Part shown: positions 29,008-37,290 of the stretch, one piece after another
How positions within the stretch are numbered: the stretch's first letter is position 1
How the letters are laid out: each line of letters starts with the position of its first letter
Origin: Mycobacterium sp. E1747
GTDB lineage: Bacteria > Actinomycetota > Actinomycetes > Mycobacteriales > Mycobacteriaceae
NCBI RefSeq assembly: GCF_001667775.1
Contig: NZ_LZJI01000185.1
Span: forward strand, 1-64,000
Direction of reading: 5' to 3'
Length of the DNA stretch: 64,000 bases
Position numbers and translations under genes: made by a program
Notes under the pieces: model-generated
The model's input: only the letters and a program-made list of their open reading frames with translations
Database searches by the model: none
Told to the model about the DNA's origin: nothing

Positions 29008-29631
29008 TCAGGGCTGCCCGGGCTTGAGCCGCACGAACAGGGCATCGGCCTCGGTCAGCAGCGTGTCGCCATCGGTCAGCCGACCCGAGACGAAGATCTT
29101 GCGCCCGTCGACCCTGTCCACCCCGGCGTCGAACTGCAACTCCTTTTCGATGGGCACGATGTTGCGGTAATCGATCTTGAGGTAGGCGGTGCGCTGGCGC
29201 CGGCTCCCGGTCAGCAGGACCGCCGTCAGCCCGAGCACGGTGTCGAACAGCATGCCGAGTGAGCCGCCGTGCACCGCACCGTTGCGCCCCAGATGGAACC
29301 GGGCGAACCGCGCCCAGCCGTGCACGCGGCCGTCGTCGCCCTTGCGGGCAGACATGGGAACCGTCAGGACGTTGCCGCGCATCGGCAGATCCATGCGGCG
29401 GCCCGAGGGCGCCGCCCACTCATCGGCGTCGTACGGGGCGAGCAGCGCCGACAGCTTCTCCAGCTGATTCGCCGCCTCCGCGATGACCTCGTCGGGCGCG
29501 TCTACGGCGCGCGCGTGGTCCTGCAGCTTGCGCACGCCGTCGATGAACCGGCCGTAGTCGGGGCCGCCCTTGGTCGTGGGTTCGGGCGGGTTGAACCCGC
29601 CGCCGGGGTGCCTGGCCTGTCCGCTGGTCAC
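29008..29631 (-). CDS. Hotdog-fold (PaaI-type) thioesterase
   Basis: This 207-residue protein has an N-terminal helical extension of about 90 residues and a C-terminal single hotdog domain with GAVHGGSLGMLFDTVLGL, the PaaI-type signature in which the Asp is catalytic. It should hydrolyse acyl-CoA thioesters; the substrate is unknown. The GTG at 29631 is the best start in frame. It lies 20 bases after the aldo/keto reductase gene on the same strand, so they may be co-transcribed. It converges with the antiporter gene (6-base gap). Confidence 0.83.
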   Translation of the reverse strand: MTSGQARHPGGGFNPPEPTTKGGPDYGRFIDGVRKLQDHARAVDAPDEVIAEAANQLEKLSALLAPYDADEWAAPSGRRMDLPMRGNVLTVPMSARKGDDGRVHGWARFARFHLGRNGAVHGGSLGMLFDTVLGLTAVLLTGSRRQRTAYLKIDYRNIVPIEKELQFDAGVDRVDGRKIFVSGRLTDGDTLLTEADALFVRLKPGQP

Positions 29632-29651
29632 CGGGACACCGTATCCGGTGG

Positions 29652-30545
29652 TCAGACGGTCTTCTGACCTCCGGCGGTCGACAGGGCCTCGAACTCGTCG
29701 TCGCTCAGCTCGATCTGGGCGGCGGCGACGTTCTCCTCCAGGTGCGCCACCTTGGACGTGCCCGGGATCGGCAGCATCACCGGCGACCGTTTCAGCAGCC
29801 AGGCCAGCGCCAGTTGGGACGCACTCGCATGGTGCTCGGCGGCGATGCGCTGCAGCGGGCCGTCGGGGGCGGCCAGCGGCCCGGCCGCCAGCGGGAACCA
29901 GGGGATGAAGCCGATGCCCTGGCTGGTCGCGGCGTCCAGCAGTGGCTCGGCGCCCCGAGCCGACAGGTTGTACATGTTCTGCACGGAGACGATCTCGGTG
30001 ATCCGCTGGGCCTCCGTGAGCTGATCGACGTTGACCTCGGAGAGGCCGATGTGGCGGATCTTGCCCTCGTTTTTCAGCGCCAGCAGCTCGCCCACCTGGT
30101 CGGCCAGCGGGAAGTCGCGGTCGATGCCGTGCAGCTGGAACAGGTCGATGGTGTCGACGCCGAGGCGGCGCAGGCTCATCTCGCATTCCTGGCGCAGATA
30201 GCTCGGGTTGCCCAGCGAGATCCATACGTCGGGTCCGGTGCGCAGCAGACCCGCCTTGGTCGCGATGACCAACCCGTCGTACGGATGCAGCGCCTCGTGG
30301 ATTATCTCCTCGGCGATGTAGGGACCGTAGGAGTCCGCGGTGTCGATGAAGTTCACGCCGAGTTCGACGGCGCGCCGCAACACGCGGATCGCTTCGTCGC
30401 GATCGGCAGGCGGGCCCCAGACGCCCTTGCCGGTCAGGCGCATGGCACCAAAGCCGAGTCGGTTGACGGTCAGGTCGCCGCCGAGCGTGAAGGTACCGGA
30501 CGCTTGGCTTTTTGGTGCAACGGTTTTCGAGTTCTGTGCGGTCAT
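29652..30545 (-). CDS. Aldo/keto reductase
   Basis: This 297-residue NADPH-dependent oxidoreductase has the full catalytic tetrad: D68, Y73 (IDTADSYGP), K97 (ATKAG) and H139 (FQLHGID). The C-terminal PIPGTSKVAHLEEN segment binds the cofactor phosphate. It belongs to the YakC/AKR13-like group that acts on small aldehydes and quinones. The ATG at 30545 is the likely start; a slightly upstream one adds basic residues not found in the family. It is divergent from the DUF1990 gene. Confidence 0.9.
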   Translation of the reverse strand: MTAQNSKTVAPKSQASGTFTLGGDLTVNRLGFGAMRLTGKGVWGPPADRDEAIRVLRRAVELGVNFIDTADSYGPYIAEEIIHEALHPYDGLVIATKAGLLRTGPDVWISLGNPSYLRQECEMSLRRLGVDTIDLFQLHGIDRDFPLADQVGELLALKNEGKIRHIGLSEVNVDQLTEAQRITEIVSVQNMYNLSARGAEPLLDAATSQGIGFIPWFPLAAGPLAAPDGPLQRIAAEHHASASQLALAWLLKRSPVMLPIPGTSKVAHLEENVAAAQIELSDDEFEALSTAGGQKTV

Positions 30546-30602
30546 TTTTACGACCGTACGCCGGAAATGTCGTCGGGCATCTCGGCGTGGCAAGCTGGGC
30601 TG

Positions 30603-31103
30603 GTGGACTTAGCAGCACTCGAGGAACTGCCGTTGACCTACCGCGAGGTGGGGGCGACCGCGTCCGGCAAGTTGCCCGCGGGATACGGCCACCTGCACAC
30701 GGAGAGACAGATCGGCACCGGGCAGCAGCGCTTCGAGCGCGCCGCCGACGCCGTCATGCGCTGGGGCATGCAGCACGGGGCGGGCCTGCGGGTGCGGGCC
30801 AGCTCCGAGGTTGCCGAGGTCGGCACAGTTGTGTTGGTGCGCATGGGTTTTCTGCCCGCGCCGTGTCGGGTGGTGTACGTCATCGAGGAGCCCGACATCC
30901 GCGGATTCGCCTACGGCACCCTGCCCGGACATCCGGAGTCCGGTGAGGAACGTTTCGTCGTCCGGCGTGACCCCGCCACCTCCGCGGTGTTCGCGGAGGT
31001 GACGGCGTTCTCGCGGCCCGCGACCTGGTGGAGCAAGGCCGCCGGGCCCGTGGTGTCGGTGGCTCAGCGCGTCATCGCCAAACGCTATCTGCGCGGGGTC
31101 TGA
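30603..31103 (+). CDS. DUF1990 family protein
   Basis: This 166-residue protein is of the DUF1990 family, which has no known activity. Characteristic segments are LPLTYREVGAT, YGHLHTERQIGTG, VVYVIEEPDIRGFAYGTLPGHPESGEERF and FSRPATWWSKAAGPV. The GTG at 30603 gives the family N-terminus; an ATG at 30567 would add 12 residues and cannot be excluded. It lies between the divergent aldo/keto reductase gene and the convergent nitronate monooxygenase-like gene. Confidence 0.82.
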   Translation: MDLAALEELPLTYREVGATASGKLPAGYGHLHTERQIGTGQQRFERAADAVMRWGMQHGAGLRVRASSEVAEVGTVVLVRMGFLPAPCRVVYVIEEPDIRGFAYGTLPGHPESGEERFVVRRDPATSAVFAEVTAFSRPATWWSKAAGPVVSVAQRVIAKRYLRGV

Positions 31104-31156
31104 GCCGTCGGGGTCAGCGGCTCCCGACGCTACCGGAACGCCGTTCCTCGCCGAAC

Positions 31157-31202
31157 GTCACGCCAGCGTGACACTCGCCGTCGAGCGTCACGCCAGCGTG
31201 AC
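31157..31202. repeat. Two copies of a 16-bp palindrome, 30 bp apart, between convergent genes
   Basis: The sequence gtcacgccagcgtgac (7-bp arms around CA) occurs at 31157-31172 and 31187-31202, each inside a longer shared context (cg...gtcacgccagcgtgacac/ag). Each copy can form a small hairpin. The position between the DUF1990 stop and the stop of the minus-strand gene fits a bidirectional terminator. The tandem layout suggests a dispersed intergenic repeat. Confidence 0.75.
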
Positions 31203-31215
31203 AGGACCGACGGCG

Positions 31216-32157
31216 CTACGAGCCCCAGGACGTCAGCAAACGCTCTGCGCCCGAACACATTTCGTCGATAACCTCGGCCACCGAGGCGTCGTCGCGGATC
31301 ATCCCGACGCCCTGACCGGCATCCACCGGGGCGACCCGGCGGTCGTCGGCGGCGATGGAGTCCTGGAGTTCGTCGCAGGCCTGCGGGTCCAGCGCGTCCT
31401 CCTTGCCAGTCCAGCGCTCGACGAAGTCGTTGGTCAGCACCCGCGACGGGAATCGCGCAGGCCACGGCCGGGCCTGGGCCACGTCGAAGGCCCGGGTGAC
31501 CGCGGTGTCGGTGGCCCGGGCCGCGATCAGCGCGCGGCGGCTGCTGTCACCGGAGAGCGCCTCGGGACAGGCGGCCAGGCGGGTGCCCACCCACGCCCCG
31601 CTCGCCCCAGCGGCCAGCACGGCGGCCAGGCTGCGCGCCGACGCCACGCCGCCACCGGCGAGGACCGGCACCGAGACGGTGTCCAGCACGGTGTCCAGCA
31701 ACGGCAGCGTGGCCAGCGTCGTCTCACCGTGCCCGCCACCCTCCGAGCCGCGGGCCACCAGGATGTCGACGCCGGCGTCGGCCGCCTGGCGAGCCCCGAG
31801 GCCGTCGTAGACCTGGGTGGCGGTGGGGATTCCGGCGTGGTGCGCCTTCGCGACCCATGACCAGTCGGTCCCGAAACTGACCGACAGCAGGGCCGGGCGC
31901 GCCGCGAGGGCATCCTCGAACAGCCCCTCCTCGGTACGCATCACCCAATCGACCAAGCCGATGCCGAACGTTCCCCGCACGTGCTGAAGCTGGGTTCTCA
32001 GCAATTCCCTGGTCGCCACGCTGCCCATGCCGACCATGCCTAGGCCGCCGGCCGCGGTGACCGCCGCCGCCAGCCGGCCCCCGGCAACCCCGCCCATCGG
32101 CGCGTTGACGATCGGTACCCGCAGCCCGAATTCCCTCGACCAGGGCGTCGAAAGCAT
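31216..32157 (-). CDS. Nitronate monooxygenase / NPD-type FMN oxidoreductase
   Basis: This 313-residue TIM-barrel flavoprotein starts with the FMN-binding NAPMGGVAGGRLAAAV segment and contains VARGSEGGGHGE and PVLAGGGVASARSLAAVLAAGASGAWVGTRL, typical of the nitronate monooxygenase/2-nitropropane dioxygenase family. Members oxidise alkyl nitronates or reduce enoyl compounds; the exact substrate is unknown. Its start is four bases after the stop of the cupin gene upstream, so the two are probably co-transcribed. Confidence 0.88.
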   Translation of the reverse strand: MLSTPWSREFGLRVPIVNAPMGGVAGGRLAAAVTAAGGLGMVGMGSVATRELLRTQLQHVRGTFGIGLVDWVMRTEEGLFEDALAARPALLSVSFGTDWSWVAKAHHAGIPTATQVYDGLGARQAADAGVDILVARGSEGGGHGETTLATLPLLDTVLDTVSVPVLAGGGVASARSLAAVLAAGASGAWVGTRLAACPEALSGDSSRRALIAARATDTAVTRAFDVAQARPWPARFPSRVLTNDFVERWTGKEDALDPQACDELQDSIAADDRRVAPVDAGQGVGMIRDDASVAEVIDEMCSGAERLLTSWGS

Positions 32158-32161
32158 GCGG

Positions 32162-32506
32162 CTAGTGAGCCGACGGCAGAGTCTTGAGCACGGTCAGCAT
32201 GACCACCGAATCCTCGACCGCATGCAGGGCGTGCCGTTCCGCCGGAATCTCGACGTAGTCGCCCGCTTTGCCTTCCCAAGCGTCACCCCCGGTGGTCAGG
32301 CGCACGTGGCCCTGCAGCACCTGCAGCGTCGCCTCGCCGGGGCTGTCGTGTTCGGAAAGATCATGGCCGCCAAGCAAAGCCAGCACGGTCTGCCGAAGTT
32401 CGTGGGTGTGGCCCCCATGGATGGTGTGGGCGGCCCGACCGCTGTGCGTTTCCTTGGCCTCGGCCAGCTTTTCGGACGCGAGGCTGGTCAACGAGATCGA
32501 TTCCAT
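32162..32506 (-). CDS. Small cupin-domain protein
   Basis: This 114-residue single-domain cupin has a beta-barrel core with the pattern LSEHDSPGEATLQVLQGHVRLTTG and YVEIPAERHALHAVEDSVVMLTVL. The metal-binding first motif is partial: one His in SEHDSPGEA and later His residues in the second motif, so a metal site is possible but not certain. Role unknown. The ATG at 32506 is followed downstream at once by the nitronate monooxygenase gene. Confidence 0.8.
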   Translation of the reverse strand: MESISLTSLASEKLAEAKETHSGRAAHTIHGGHTHELRQTVLALLGGHDLSEHDSPGEATLQVLQGHVRLTTGGDAWEGKAGDYVEIPAERHALHAVEDSVVMLTVLKTLPSAH

Positions 32507-32537
32507 AGCTGAGCCCTTCGTGGTTGAGCGGACGCGA

Positions 32538-32963
32538 TCACCCCATCAGTAGCAGTATCCCCGCCGCGACGAGCGCGGCGACCTTGACCGCCTCGAAGCC
32601 GACGTAGACGTAGTGGGCCCGCGAGCGCGGCCCGTCGGCCCCGGCGAGCACGAGGTCGGAGCGGCGCGTCAATCGGGGGCGCACCGCGATCAGCTGCAGG
32701 GCGAGGGCTCCCACGGCGACGAAAGTCGCCGCGGCGACGCCAGCGGGCGTGGGGCCCGCGACCACGATTGCCACGAGCACAAGCGCGAAGCAGACCTCGA
32801 CGGCATTGAGGGCGCGAAACACCAGCCGCCCGATACCGAGCCCGATCTGCAACGTCACATTCGGCGCGCGGAACTTCAGCGGGGCTTCCAGGAACGAGAT
32901 GGCCAGCACCATGCCGAGCCAGACAAAGGTGACCGCGACGGCGATCGCCGGCCCGGTGTTCAC
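32538..32963 (-). CDS. Four-helix membrane protein coupled to the SufR-like regulator
   Basis: This 141-residue protein of unrecognised function has four hydrophobic helices: residues 4-24, 45-68, 72-92 and 118-140. The GTG at 32963 overlaps the regulator stop (GTGA), so it is translated with the regulator, and the membrane protein may be part of the regulated response. Conserved-looking charged residues sit in the loops (SFLEAPLKFRAP, RPRLTRRSDL). Confidence 0.75.
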   Translation of the reverse strand: MNTGPAIAVAVTFVWLGMVLAISFLEAPLKFRAPNVTLQIGLGIGRLVFRALNAVEVCFALVLVAIVVAGPTPAGVAAATFVAVGALALQLIAVRPRLTRRSDLVLAGADGPRSRAHYVYVGFEAVKVAALVAAGILLLMG

Positions 32964-33640
32964 TTGGCCGCCTGCCGCGGCTTCAGGTGCGCCAGGCACA
33001 GATCGGGTTCGACGAACGCCTCGAGCCGGTCGACCGAGACGGGCGCGCCCCAAGACTCCATCACGCCCTGCATCAGTCCGAGGTGCACGGGGCAGACGAC
33101 GGTCGTCCGGTTCTCGGCCAGTTCCAGGAACGGGCAATGCCGCAGCCCGACCTGCTGCTCCCCTTCGGCCGACCGGCGTTCTGGCGCGAAGCCGAGCTCG
33201 TCGAGCATGTTGACCAAGTGGTCGATGGCGTCGTCGGCGCTGGTGGGCTTCGCCGGGACCGGCTCCAGGCTGGCGTCCAGCTTTTTCCCCCAGGCCCGGC
33301 CCGCGGCCACCGCCTTGGCGCTGGCGTCCGGCTCACCGGCGAACGCCGTGGCCAGCACCTCGGCGAGCAGGCGATAGTGCCGCGTCCCGCCGCGGTCCAT
33401 CTGGCGGATCGCACGGAACATCAGCGGCGGGCGGCCCGGCCCCTTGCGGTCCAGCTCGACGTGCTCGACCTGCCCGTCGCCGACCAGGGTGTCCAGGTGG
33501 AATCGGACGGTGTTGGGGTGCACGCCCAGCACGTCGGCGATCGCGGCGATGCTCATGGCGTCGGGCGACGACCGCAGCACCCGCAGCACCTCGCGGCGGC
33601 GGCCGGCGGACTCCCCGACCGGCGTGGGCGGCACATTCAC
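32960..33640 (-). CDS. Winged-helix regulator with three-cysteine C-terminus (SufR-like)
   Basis: This 226-residue regulator has an N-terminal ArsR/DeoR-type winged helix (helix-turn-helix about residues 29-50, MSIAAIADVLGVHPNTVRFHLD) followed by a beta wing (GPGRPPLMFRA). The C-terminal domain holds C169 (LRHCPF), C183 (VVCPVHLGL) and C215 (DLCLAHL), the kind of spacing used by SufR-family repressors to bind an iron-sulfur cluster. A redox or iron-sulfur sensing role is therefore likely but not proven. It lies 7 bases after the degenerate fdxA and precedes a coupled membrane protein, all on the minus strand. Confidence 0.8.
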   Translation of the reverse strand: MNVPPTPVGESAGRRREVLRVLRSSPDAMSIAAIADVLGVHPNTVRFHLDTLVGDGQVEHVELDRKGPGRPPLMFRAIRQMDRGGTRHYRLLAEVLATAFAGEPDASAKAVAAGRAWGKKLDASLEPVPAKPTSADDAIDHLVNMLDELGFAPERRSAEGEQQVGLRHCPFLELAENRTTVVCPVHLGLMQGVMESWGAPVSVDRLEAFVEPDLCLAHLKPRQAAK

Positions 33641-33647
33641 GGGACCC

Positions 33648-34007
33648 TCACGCTCCTTCCGCTTGGCCGACCCTCGGGTGAGCGGCCACCAAAGCCGTGT
33701 CTACACCGAGCGGACGCAACTGGCCGCCCCGCCCGGCGACCCGAGGGGGCGTCGCGCCCCGGCAGCGTTTCGGTGAAGAACGCCTCATTGTCTGTCGGCC
33801 AGGTGCGGTTTGAGCTCCCCGGGCAGGTCGTGTTCGTAGGAGATGGCGTCTACCGGGCACACCGGCCAGCACGCGGCGGGAGTCCACGCATTCGTCGGGA
33901 TGAATATAGAGCGCCCGGCCGCCTTCGTAGATACAGTCGACGGGGCACTCATCTACACAAGCGCGGTCCAGCACGTCGATGCACGGGTTCCCAAAGAGAT
34001 ACGCCAC
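33648..34007 (-). pseudogene. fdxA: fdxA-type 7Fe ferredoxin, middle part out of frame (at least three indels)
   Basis: The frame from GTG 34007 begins with a clean ferredoxin N-terminus: C9, C17, C21 and C25 in CIDVLDRACVDECPVDC, then IYEGGRALYIHPDECVD. After D42 the expected CxxCxxCxxxC of the second cluster is lost. CPVDAISYEHDLPGELKPHLAD appears in a second frame, DNEAFFTETLPGRDAP in a third, and PLGVDTALVAAHP, matching the FdxA C-terminus, back in the first. The shifts map near 33874-33882, to a tandem tgtc duplication at 33789-33796, to a G run at 33745-33749, and near 33722-33731. The frame stays open throughout, giving 119 residues with a scrambled centre. Probably a decayed ferredoxin; sequencing error at several sites is the alternative. 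Confidence 0.8.
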
Positions 34008-34016
34008 GCGGTAGAG

Positions 34017-34038
34017 TTTACACAATTTAACTTGTAAA
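34017..34038. promoter_or_regulatory. AT-rich inverted repeat upstream of fdxA (possible operator)
   Basis: TTTACA (34017-34022) and its complement TGTAAA (34033-34038) flank ten AT-rich bases, immediately upstream of the fdxA start and in front of the divergent methyltransferase gene. The AT content stands out from the surroundings, as expected for an operator or promoter. The SufR-like regulator encoded two genes downstream is a candidate binder; this is inference only. Confidence 0.45.
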
Positions 34039-34101
34039 AATGAGAGAAGCGGGAGCACTGGTCGTGAATCCTCTGAAATCCCCTGTGCGGCAGGGATTCT
34101 G

Positions 34102-34923
34102 ATGGTCAAGCCGTCGGCCGGCGCCGGGCCGCCCCTTCCATCATCGGACCGTTCCGACGACGCCGTGGCGGGCCACTGGCTGCTAGCCCGGCTCGGTAAA
34201 CGCGTCCTTCGCCCCGGCGGCGTCGAGCTCACCCGCACGCTGCTGGCCCGCGCCGAGCTAGCCGACGCCGACGTGGTCGAGCTGGCGCCCGGCCTGGGCC
34301 GCACCGCCACGGAGATCCTGTCCCGCCACCCCAGGTCGTACGTCGGCGCCGAGGGAGATCCCGACGCGGCCAACGTGGTCCGGGGCGTGCTCACCGAGCT
34401 CGGCGTCGAGAACGGCGCGGTCCACGTCACCGACGCGGCGGCAACCGGACTACCGGATTCCTGCACCGATGTCGTCATCGGGGAGGCGATGCTGAGCATG
34501 CAGGGCGACGCGGCGAAACACGCCATCGTCGCCGAGGCGGCGCGGGTCCTTCGGCCGCACGGCCGGTACGCGATCCACGAATTGGCCCTCACGCCGGACA
34601 CCGTCTCCGAGGAGGTCAGCACCGACATCCGCCAATCGCTTGCCCGCGCGATCAAGGTGAACGCGCGGCCGCTGACGGTCGCGGAATGGTCGCGGCTGCT
34701 TGCCGACCACGGGCTGGTGGTGGACCACGTCGCGACCGCTCCGATGGCGCTGTTGCAACCGCGCCGACTCGTCGCCGACGAAGGACTGCTCGGGGCGCTG
34801 CGGTTCGCGCGCAACGTCCTCGCGCACCGGGACGCCCGAAAGCGAGTCCTCACCATGCGCCGCACGTTCCGCCGGCATCGCAAGCAGCTGGCCGCCGTCG
34901 CCATCGTCGCCCACAGAGCCTGA
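34102..34923 (+). CDS. Class I SAM-dependent methyltransferase
   Basis: This 273-residue protein has a Rossmann-like SAM-binding core: motif I VVELAPGLGRTATEIL, the acidic residue in YVGAEGDPDAA, motif III-like DVVIGEAMLSMQ and motif IV VLRPHGRYAIHELAL. The C-terminal 60 residues are basic. The substrate is unknown. It is divergent from fdxA and converges on the Rv2625c-type peptidase gene. A methyltransferase also sits near fdxA in the M. tuberculosis dormancy locus (Rv2003c), so a dormancy role is plausible. Confidence 0.82.
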   Translation: MVKPSAGAGPPLPSSDRSDDAVAGHWLLARLGKRVLRPGGVELTRTLLARAELADADVVELAPGLGRTATEILSRHPRSYVGAEGDPDAANVVRGVLTELGVENGAVHVTDAAATGLPDSCTDVVIGEAMLSMQGDAAKHAIVAEAARVLRPHGRYAIHELALTPDTVSEEVSTDIRQSLARAIKVNARPLTVAEWSRLLADHGLVVDHVATAPMALLQPRRLVADEGLLGALRFARNVLAHRDARKRVLTMRRTFRRHRKQLAAVAIVAHRA

Positions 34924-34939
34924 TGTCGGGCGGGTTGGC

Positions 34940-36100
34940 CTAAATGCTTTGGGCCGGGGCCGATTTCGAGGTCTCCGGGTGGGCAAGCCGGTAGACCTCG
35001 ATGAGCCGCGCCACATCGGTCGGCGTCACGATGCCGACGACCTGGCCGCCGTCGAACACCAGGGCGCGGCTGCGCGGGCCGGCGGGGGCCATCCGCTCCA
35101 GCAGGGTGGTCAGTGGCTCATGCGGTGCGCCGGACGGCACCTCCTGCAGCGGCTGTGCTATCTCACCCACGGTGGTGGTGGCGCGCCGTTCGGGTGCGAC
35201 ATCGCGCAATTGCCGCAACGTGATCAGACCCGAAATCTCCCCACTCTGGTCGACGACCGGGTAGGCGGAGTGCCGGTCGCCGAGCACGTAGCGCTGGACG
35301 AAATCGTCGACCGTGATCCATCCGGGGGCGGTGTGCGGGCGGGCGGTCATCGCGTCGGCGACGCGCACCCCGGAAAACATCTGTTGGGTCGAAATCCGTG
35401 TCTCCTCTTCGCGACTGGCAGCGAAGATGAACCAGCCGATGAACGCCAGCCAGACCCCACCCACCAGACCGCCGAGCAGAAACTCGGCCAGCCCCAAGCC
35501 AATCAGGATGAAGGCGACCACCCGCCCGGCGTGGGCGGCGCCGATGCTGGCGCGCACGCTGTCGCCGTGACGGCGCCACAGGAACGCCCGCAGCACCCGG
35601 CCACCGTCCAACGGTGCGCCGGGCAGCAGGTTGAACAGGCCCAGCAGCAGGTTGATGCCGGCCAACCAGGACGCGACGCCGACCGCGATCGGCGCGGCGC
35701 CCACTGTCGGCAGGACAGCGACCAGGCCGCCGAAGATGGCCGCCAACGCAAGGCTGGTGGCCGGCCCGGCGATCGCGATCCGGAAGGCCGCCGTCGGCGT
35801 CTTCGCCTCGCCGCCAAGGGTGGTGACTCCGCCGAACAACCAGAGCGTCACGCTGCCCACGGGGACCCCGGCGCGGCGGGCGACGACGGCATGCGCGAGC
35901 TCGTGGGCCACCAGCGACGCCAACAGCACCAGCGCGCCGCCCGCGCCGGCCACCCAATAGGCCACCGGCGAATACCCTTTGACACTGCCGGGCAGCATGC
36001 TGGCCAGGCTCCAGGTGAACAACCACAGGATGACCAGAACGCTCCAGTGGACCTTCACCGGGAAGCCGGCGATCCGCCCGATCGGGATCGCATCGCGCAC
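34940..36100 (-). CDS. Site-2-protease (M50) membrane peptidase with two CBS domains (Rv2625c type)
   Basis: This 386-residue protein has six hydrophobic segments and the zinc motif H66-E67-L-A-H70, with the third-ligand segment [11 protein letters not shown] further on. After about residue 240 two CBS domains follow ([21 protein letters not shown] and [15 protein letters not shown]...[13 protein letters not shown]), which usually bind adenine nucleotides. The GTG start gives [13 protein letters not shown], as in M. tuberculosis. A DosR-like box lies 82 bases upstream (36182-36195). It probably cleaves a membrane protein in response to nucleotide levels; targets are unknown. Confidence 0.92.
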   Translation of the reverse strand: MRDAIPIGRIAGFPVKVHWSVLVILWLFTWSLASMLPGSVKGYSPVAYWVAGAGGALVLLASLVAHELAHAVVARRAGVPVGSVTLWLFGGVTTLGGEAKTPTAAFRIAIAGPATSLALAAIFGGLVAVLPTVGAAPIAVGVASWLAGINLLLGLFNLLPGAPLDGGRVLRAFLWRRHGDSVRASIGAAHAGRVVAFILIGLGLAEFLLGGLVGGVWLAFIGWFIFAASREEETRISTQQMFSGVRVADAMTARPHTAPGWITVDDFVQRYVLGDRHSAYPVVDQSGEISGLITLRQLRDVAPERRATTTVGEIAQPLQEVPSGAPHEPLTTLLERMAPAGPRSRALVFDGGQVVGIVTPTDVARLIEVYRLAHPETSKSAPAQSI

Positions 36101-36181
36101 CTCGAACCTCCAAAGTCGTTGAGGGAGGCGGTTGGAAGCCGCCTCGTGTCCGAAGTTAGTGCGACGCTGCGGTCGTTACTA

Positions 36182-36195
36182 GGGCCGTTGGACCC
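36182..36195. promoter_or_regulatory. DosR-like box between the M50 peptidase gene and hspX
   Basis: gggccgttggaccc agrees with GGGACTTNNGNCCC at nine of the eleven fixed positions, differing at the fourth and sixth bases. The location, 82 bases upstream of the minus-strand peptidase start, suits that gene. Confidence 0.55.
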
Positions 36196-36354
36196 CCAGC
36201 GGGCGGCCAATCGACCTGCGCTCGACAACTGGCAACTGTTTTCCGGGCAACCGCCGCTGATGCGGCGTCAACGGCAGCAGCGCCTCGTCTCCGAGGCATC
36301 CCGCGCCGACCAGCCGAGTGCCATTGTCGAAATGTCTTCGGCCGAAGCGTGATA

Positions 36355-36369
36355 AGGACTTCCGTCCCT
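36355..36369 (+). promoter_or_regulatory. DosR box upstream of hspX
   Basis: aggacttccgtccct matches the DosR consensus core GGACTTNNGTCC completely. It is 73 bases before the hspX start codon. Together with the known strong DosR dependence of hspX in M. tuberculosis this is a confident regulatory site. Confidence 0.8.
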
Positions 36370-36441
36370 ACCGTCGAATCCGCTGGCATGGTCGGATCGA
36401 AGGCGTCCGCTTCAAGCAACAGACATCTGTAGGAGAAGACC

Positions 36442-36870
36442 ATGACCACCACCACCACGGCGCCAGCGACGCAGAAGCCGCACACGCCGTTCCCCGATTT
36501 CTTCTCGGCGTTCCCCTCGTTCGCCGGGATCCGTCCGATGTTCGACACCCGGCTCATGCGGTTGGAAGACGAAACGGTTGACGGGCACTATGAGGTGCGT
36601 GCCGAAATACCCGGCATCGATCCGGCCAAGGACGTCGACATCACGGTCCACGACGGTCAGCTCACCATCAAGGCGGAGCGCAGCGAGAAGAAGCAATTCG
36701 ACGGGCGGTCGGAGTTCTCCTACGGCTCGTTCGTCCGCACCGTGTCACTGCCGTCCAACGTCAACGAAGACGATATCAAGGCCACGTATGACAAAGGAAT
36801 TCTGACTGTCTCCGTGCCGGTTTCAGCACCCCCGCCGGAGGCAAAGCACGTGAAGGTGGCCGCCAAGTAG
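36442..36870 (+). CDS. hspX: Alpha-crystallin-type small heat-shock protein HspX (Acr)
   Basis: This 142-residue Hsp20 chaperone prevents aggregation of unfolded proteins and is the classic hypoxia/dormancy antigen. The N-terminus has FPDFFSAFPSFAGIRPMFDTRLMRLEDE, and the alpha-crystallin domain (about 45-135) has the YGSFVRTVSLP and YDKGILTVSVPV segments that closely follow M. tuberculosis Acr. A taggagaag ribosome site precedes the ATG. It has a DosR box at 36355-36369 and a GC-rich hairpin after the stop. Confidence 0.95.
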   Translation: MTTTTTAPATQKPHTPFPDFFSAFPSFAGIRPMFDTRLMRLEDETVDGHYEVRAEIPGIDPAKDVDITVHDGQLTIKAERSEKKQFDGRSEFSYGSFVRTVSLPSNVNEDDIKATYDKGILTVSVPVSAPPPEAKHVKVAAK

Positions 36871-36880
36871 CCGTTGCACC

Positions 36881-36910
36881 GCGGGCCCGGACATCGTCAC
36901 CCGGGCCCGC
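36881..36910. terminator. GC hairpin downstream of hspX
   Basis: A perfect 10-bp stem, gcgggcccgg (36881-36890) with ccgggcccgc (36901-36910), encloses a 10-base loop and begins 11 bases after the hspX stop. It has no T tract, which is common for mycobacterial terminators. Confidence 0.7.
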
Positions 36911-36926
36911 GGCGCGGCGCGCGGTG

Positions 36927-36940
36927 ATGACTTTGGGCCC
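36927..36940 (+). promoter_or_regulatory. DosR-like box upstream of the 82-residue gene
   Basis: atgactttgggccc fits GGGACTTNNGNCCC at all but the first two bases. It lies 79-92 bases before the start at 37019 and directly after the hspX hairpin, so it most likely serves the small gene. Confidence 0.55.
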
Positions 36941-37018
36941 GATCCGCAATCTCCGCGTGACGGAAAACCGGGGCCTTCTCCCGTAATTTGGCATGCGGTT
37001 CCGGTTGAACAAAGGAGC

Positions 37019-37267
37019 ATGGCGGTTATGGCTGGTGTCCGACCGTTGTCGTTGACCGACTCTGACGTGGACGCCCTGGCTTGCGAGTTCCTGGAGTCCC
37101 GGTATCTCGGCCACACCTATGCCGACTGGTCCCCCGATCGACGCCTCGACACCTTCCTGCGGCGCCGCGGCCTGTCTCGCGTTGCCGACGACGGCGACCT
37201 GTCCAACACCGTCTTGGAACGCATCCTGGGCCACACGGGCAATGCCTCGCGGCTGGCCCGCCGCTAA
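37019..37267 (+). CDS. Small hypothetical protein in the dormancy island (82 residues)
   Basis: This is an 82-residue acidic/arginine-rich protein without membrane segments, signal or cysteines beyond one (residue 22). It appears mainly helical (LTDSDVDALACEFLESRYLG, then RRLDTFLRRRGLSRVADDGD). A perfect aaggag site three bases before the ATG and a DosR-like box upstream support it as a real gene; a second ATG three codons later is less well placed. I do not recognise the family. Its place between hspX and a wax ester synthase gene suggests hypoxic expression. Confidence 0.7.
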   Translation: MAVMAGVRPLSLTDSDVDALACEFLESRYLGHTYADWSPDRRLDTFLRRRGLSRVADDGDLSNTVLERILGHTGNASRLARR

Positions 37268-37290
37268 CCACCCGGGCTGTCTGCGGTTTC

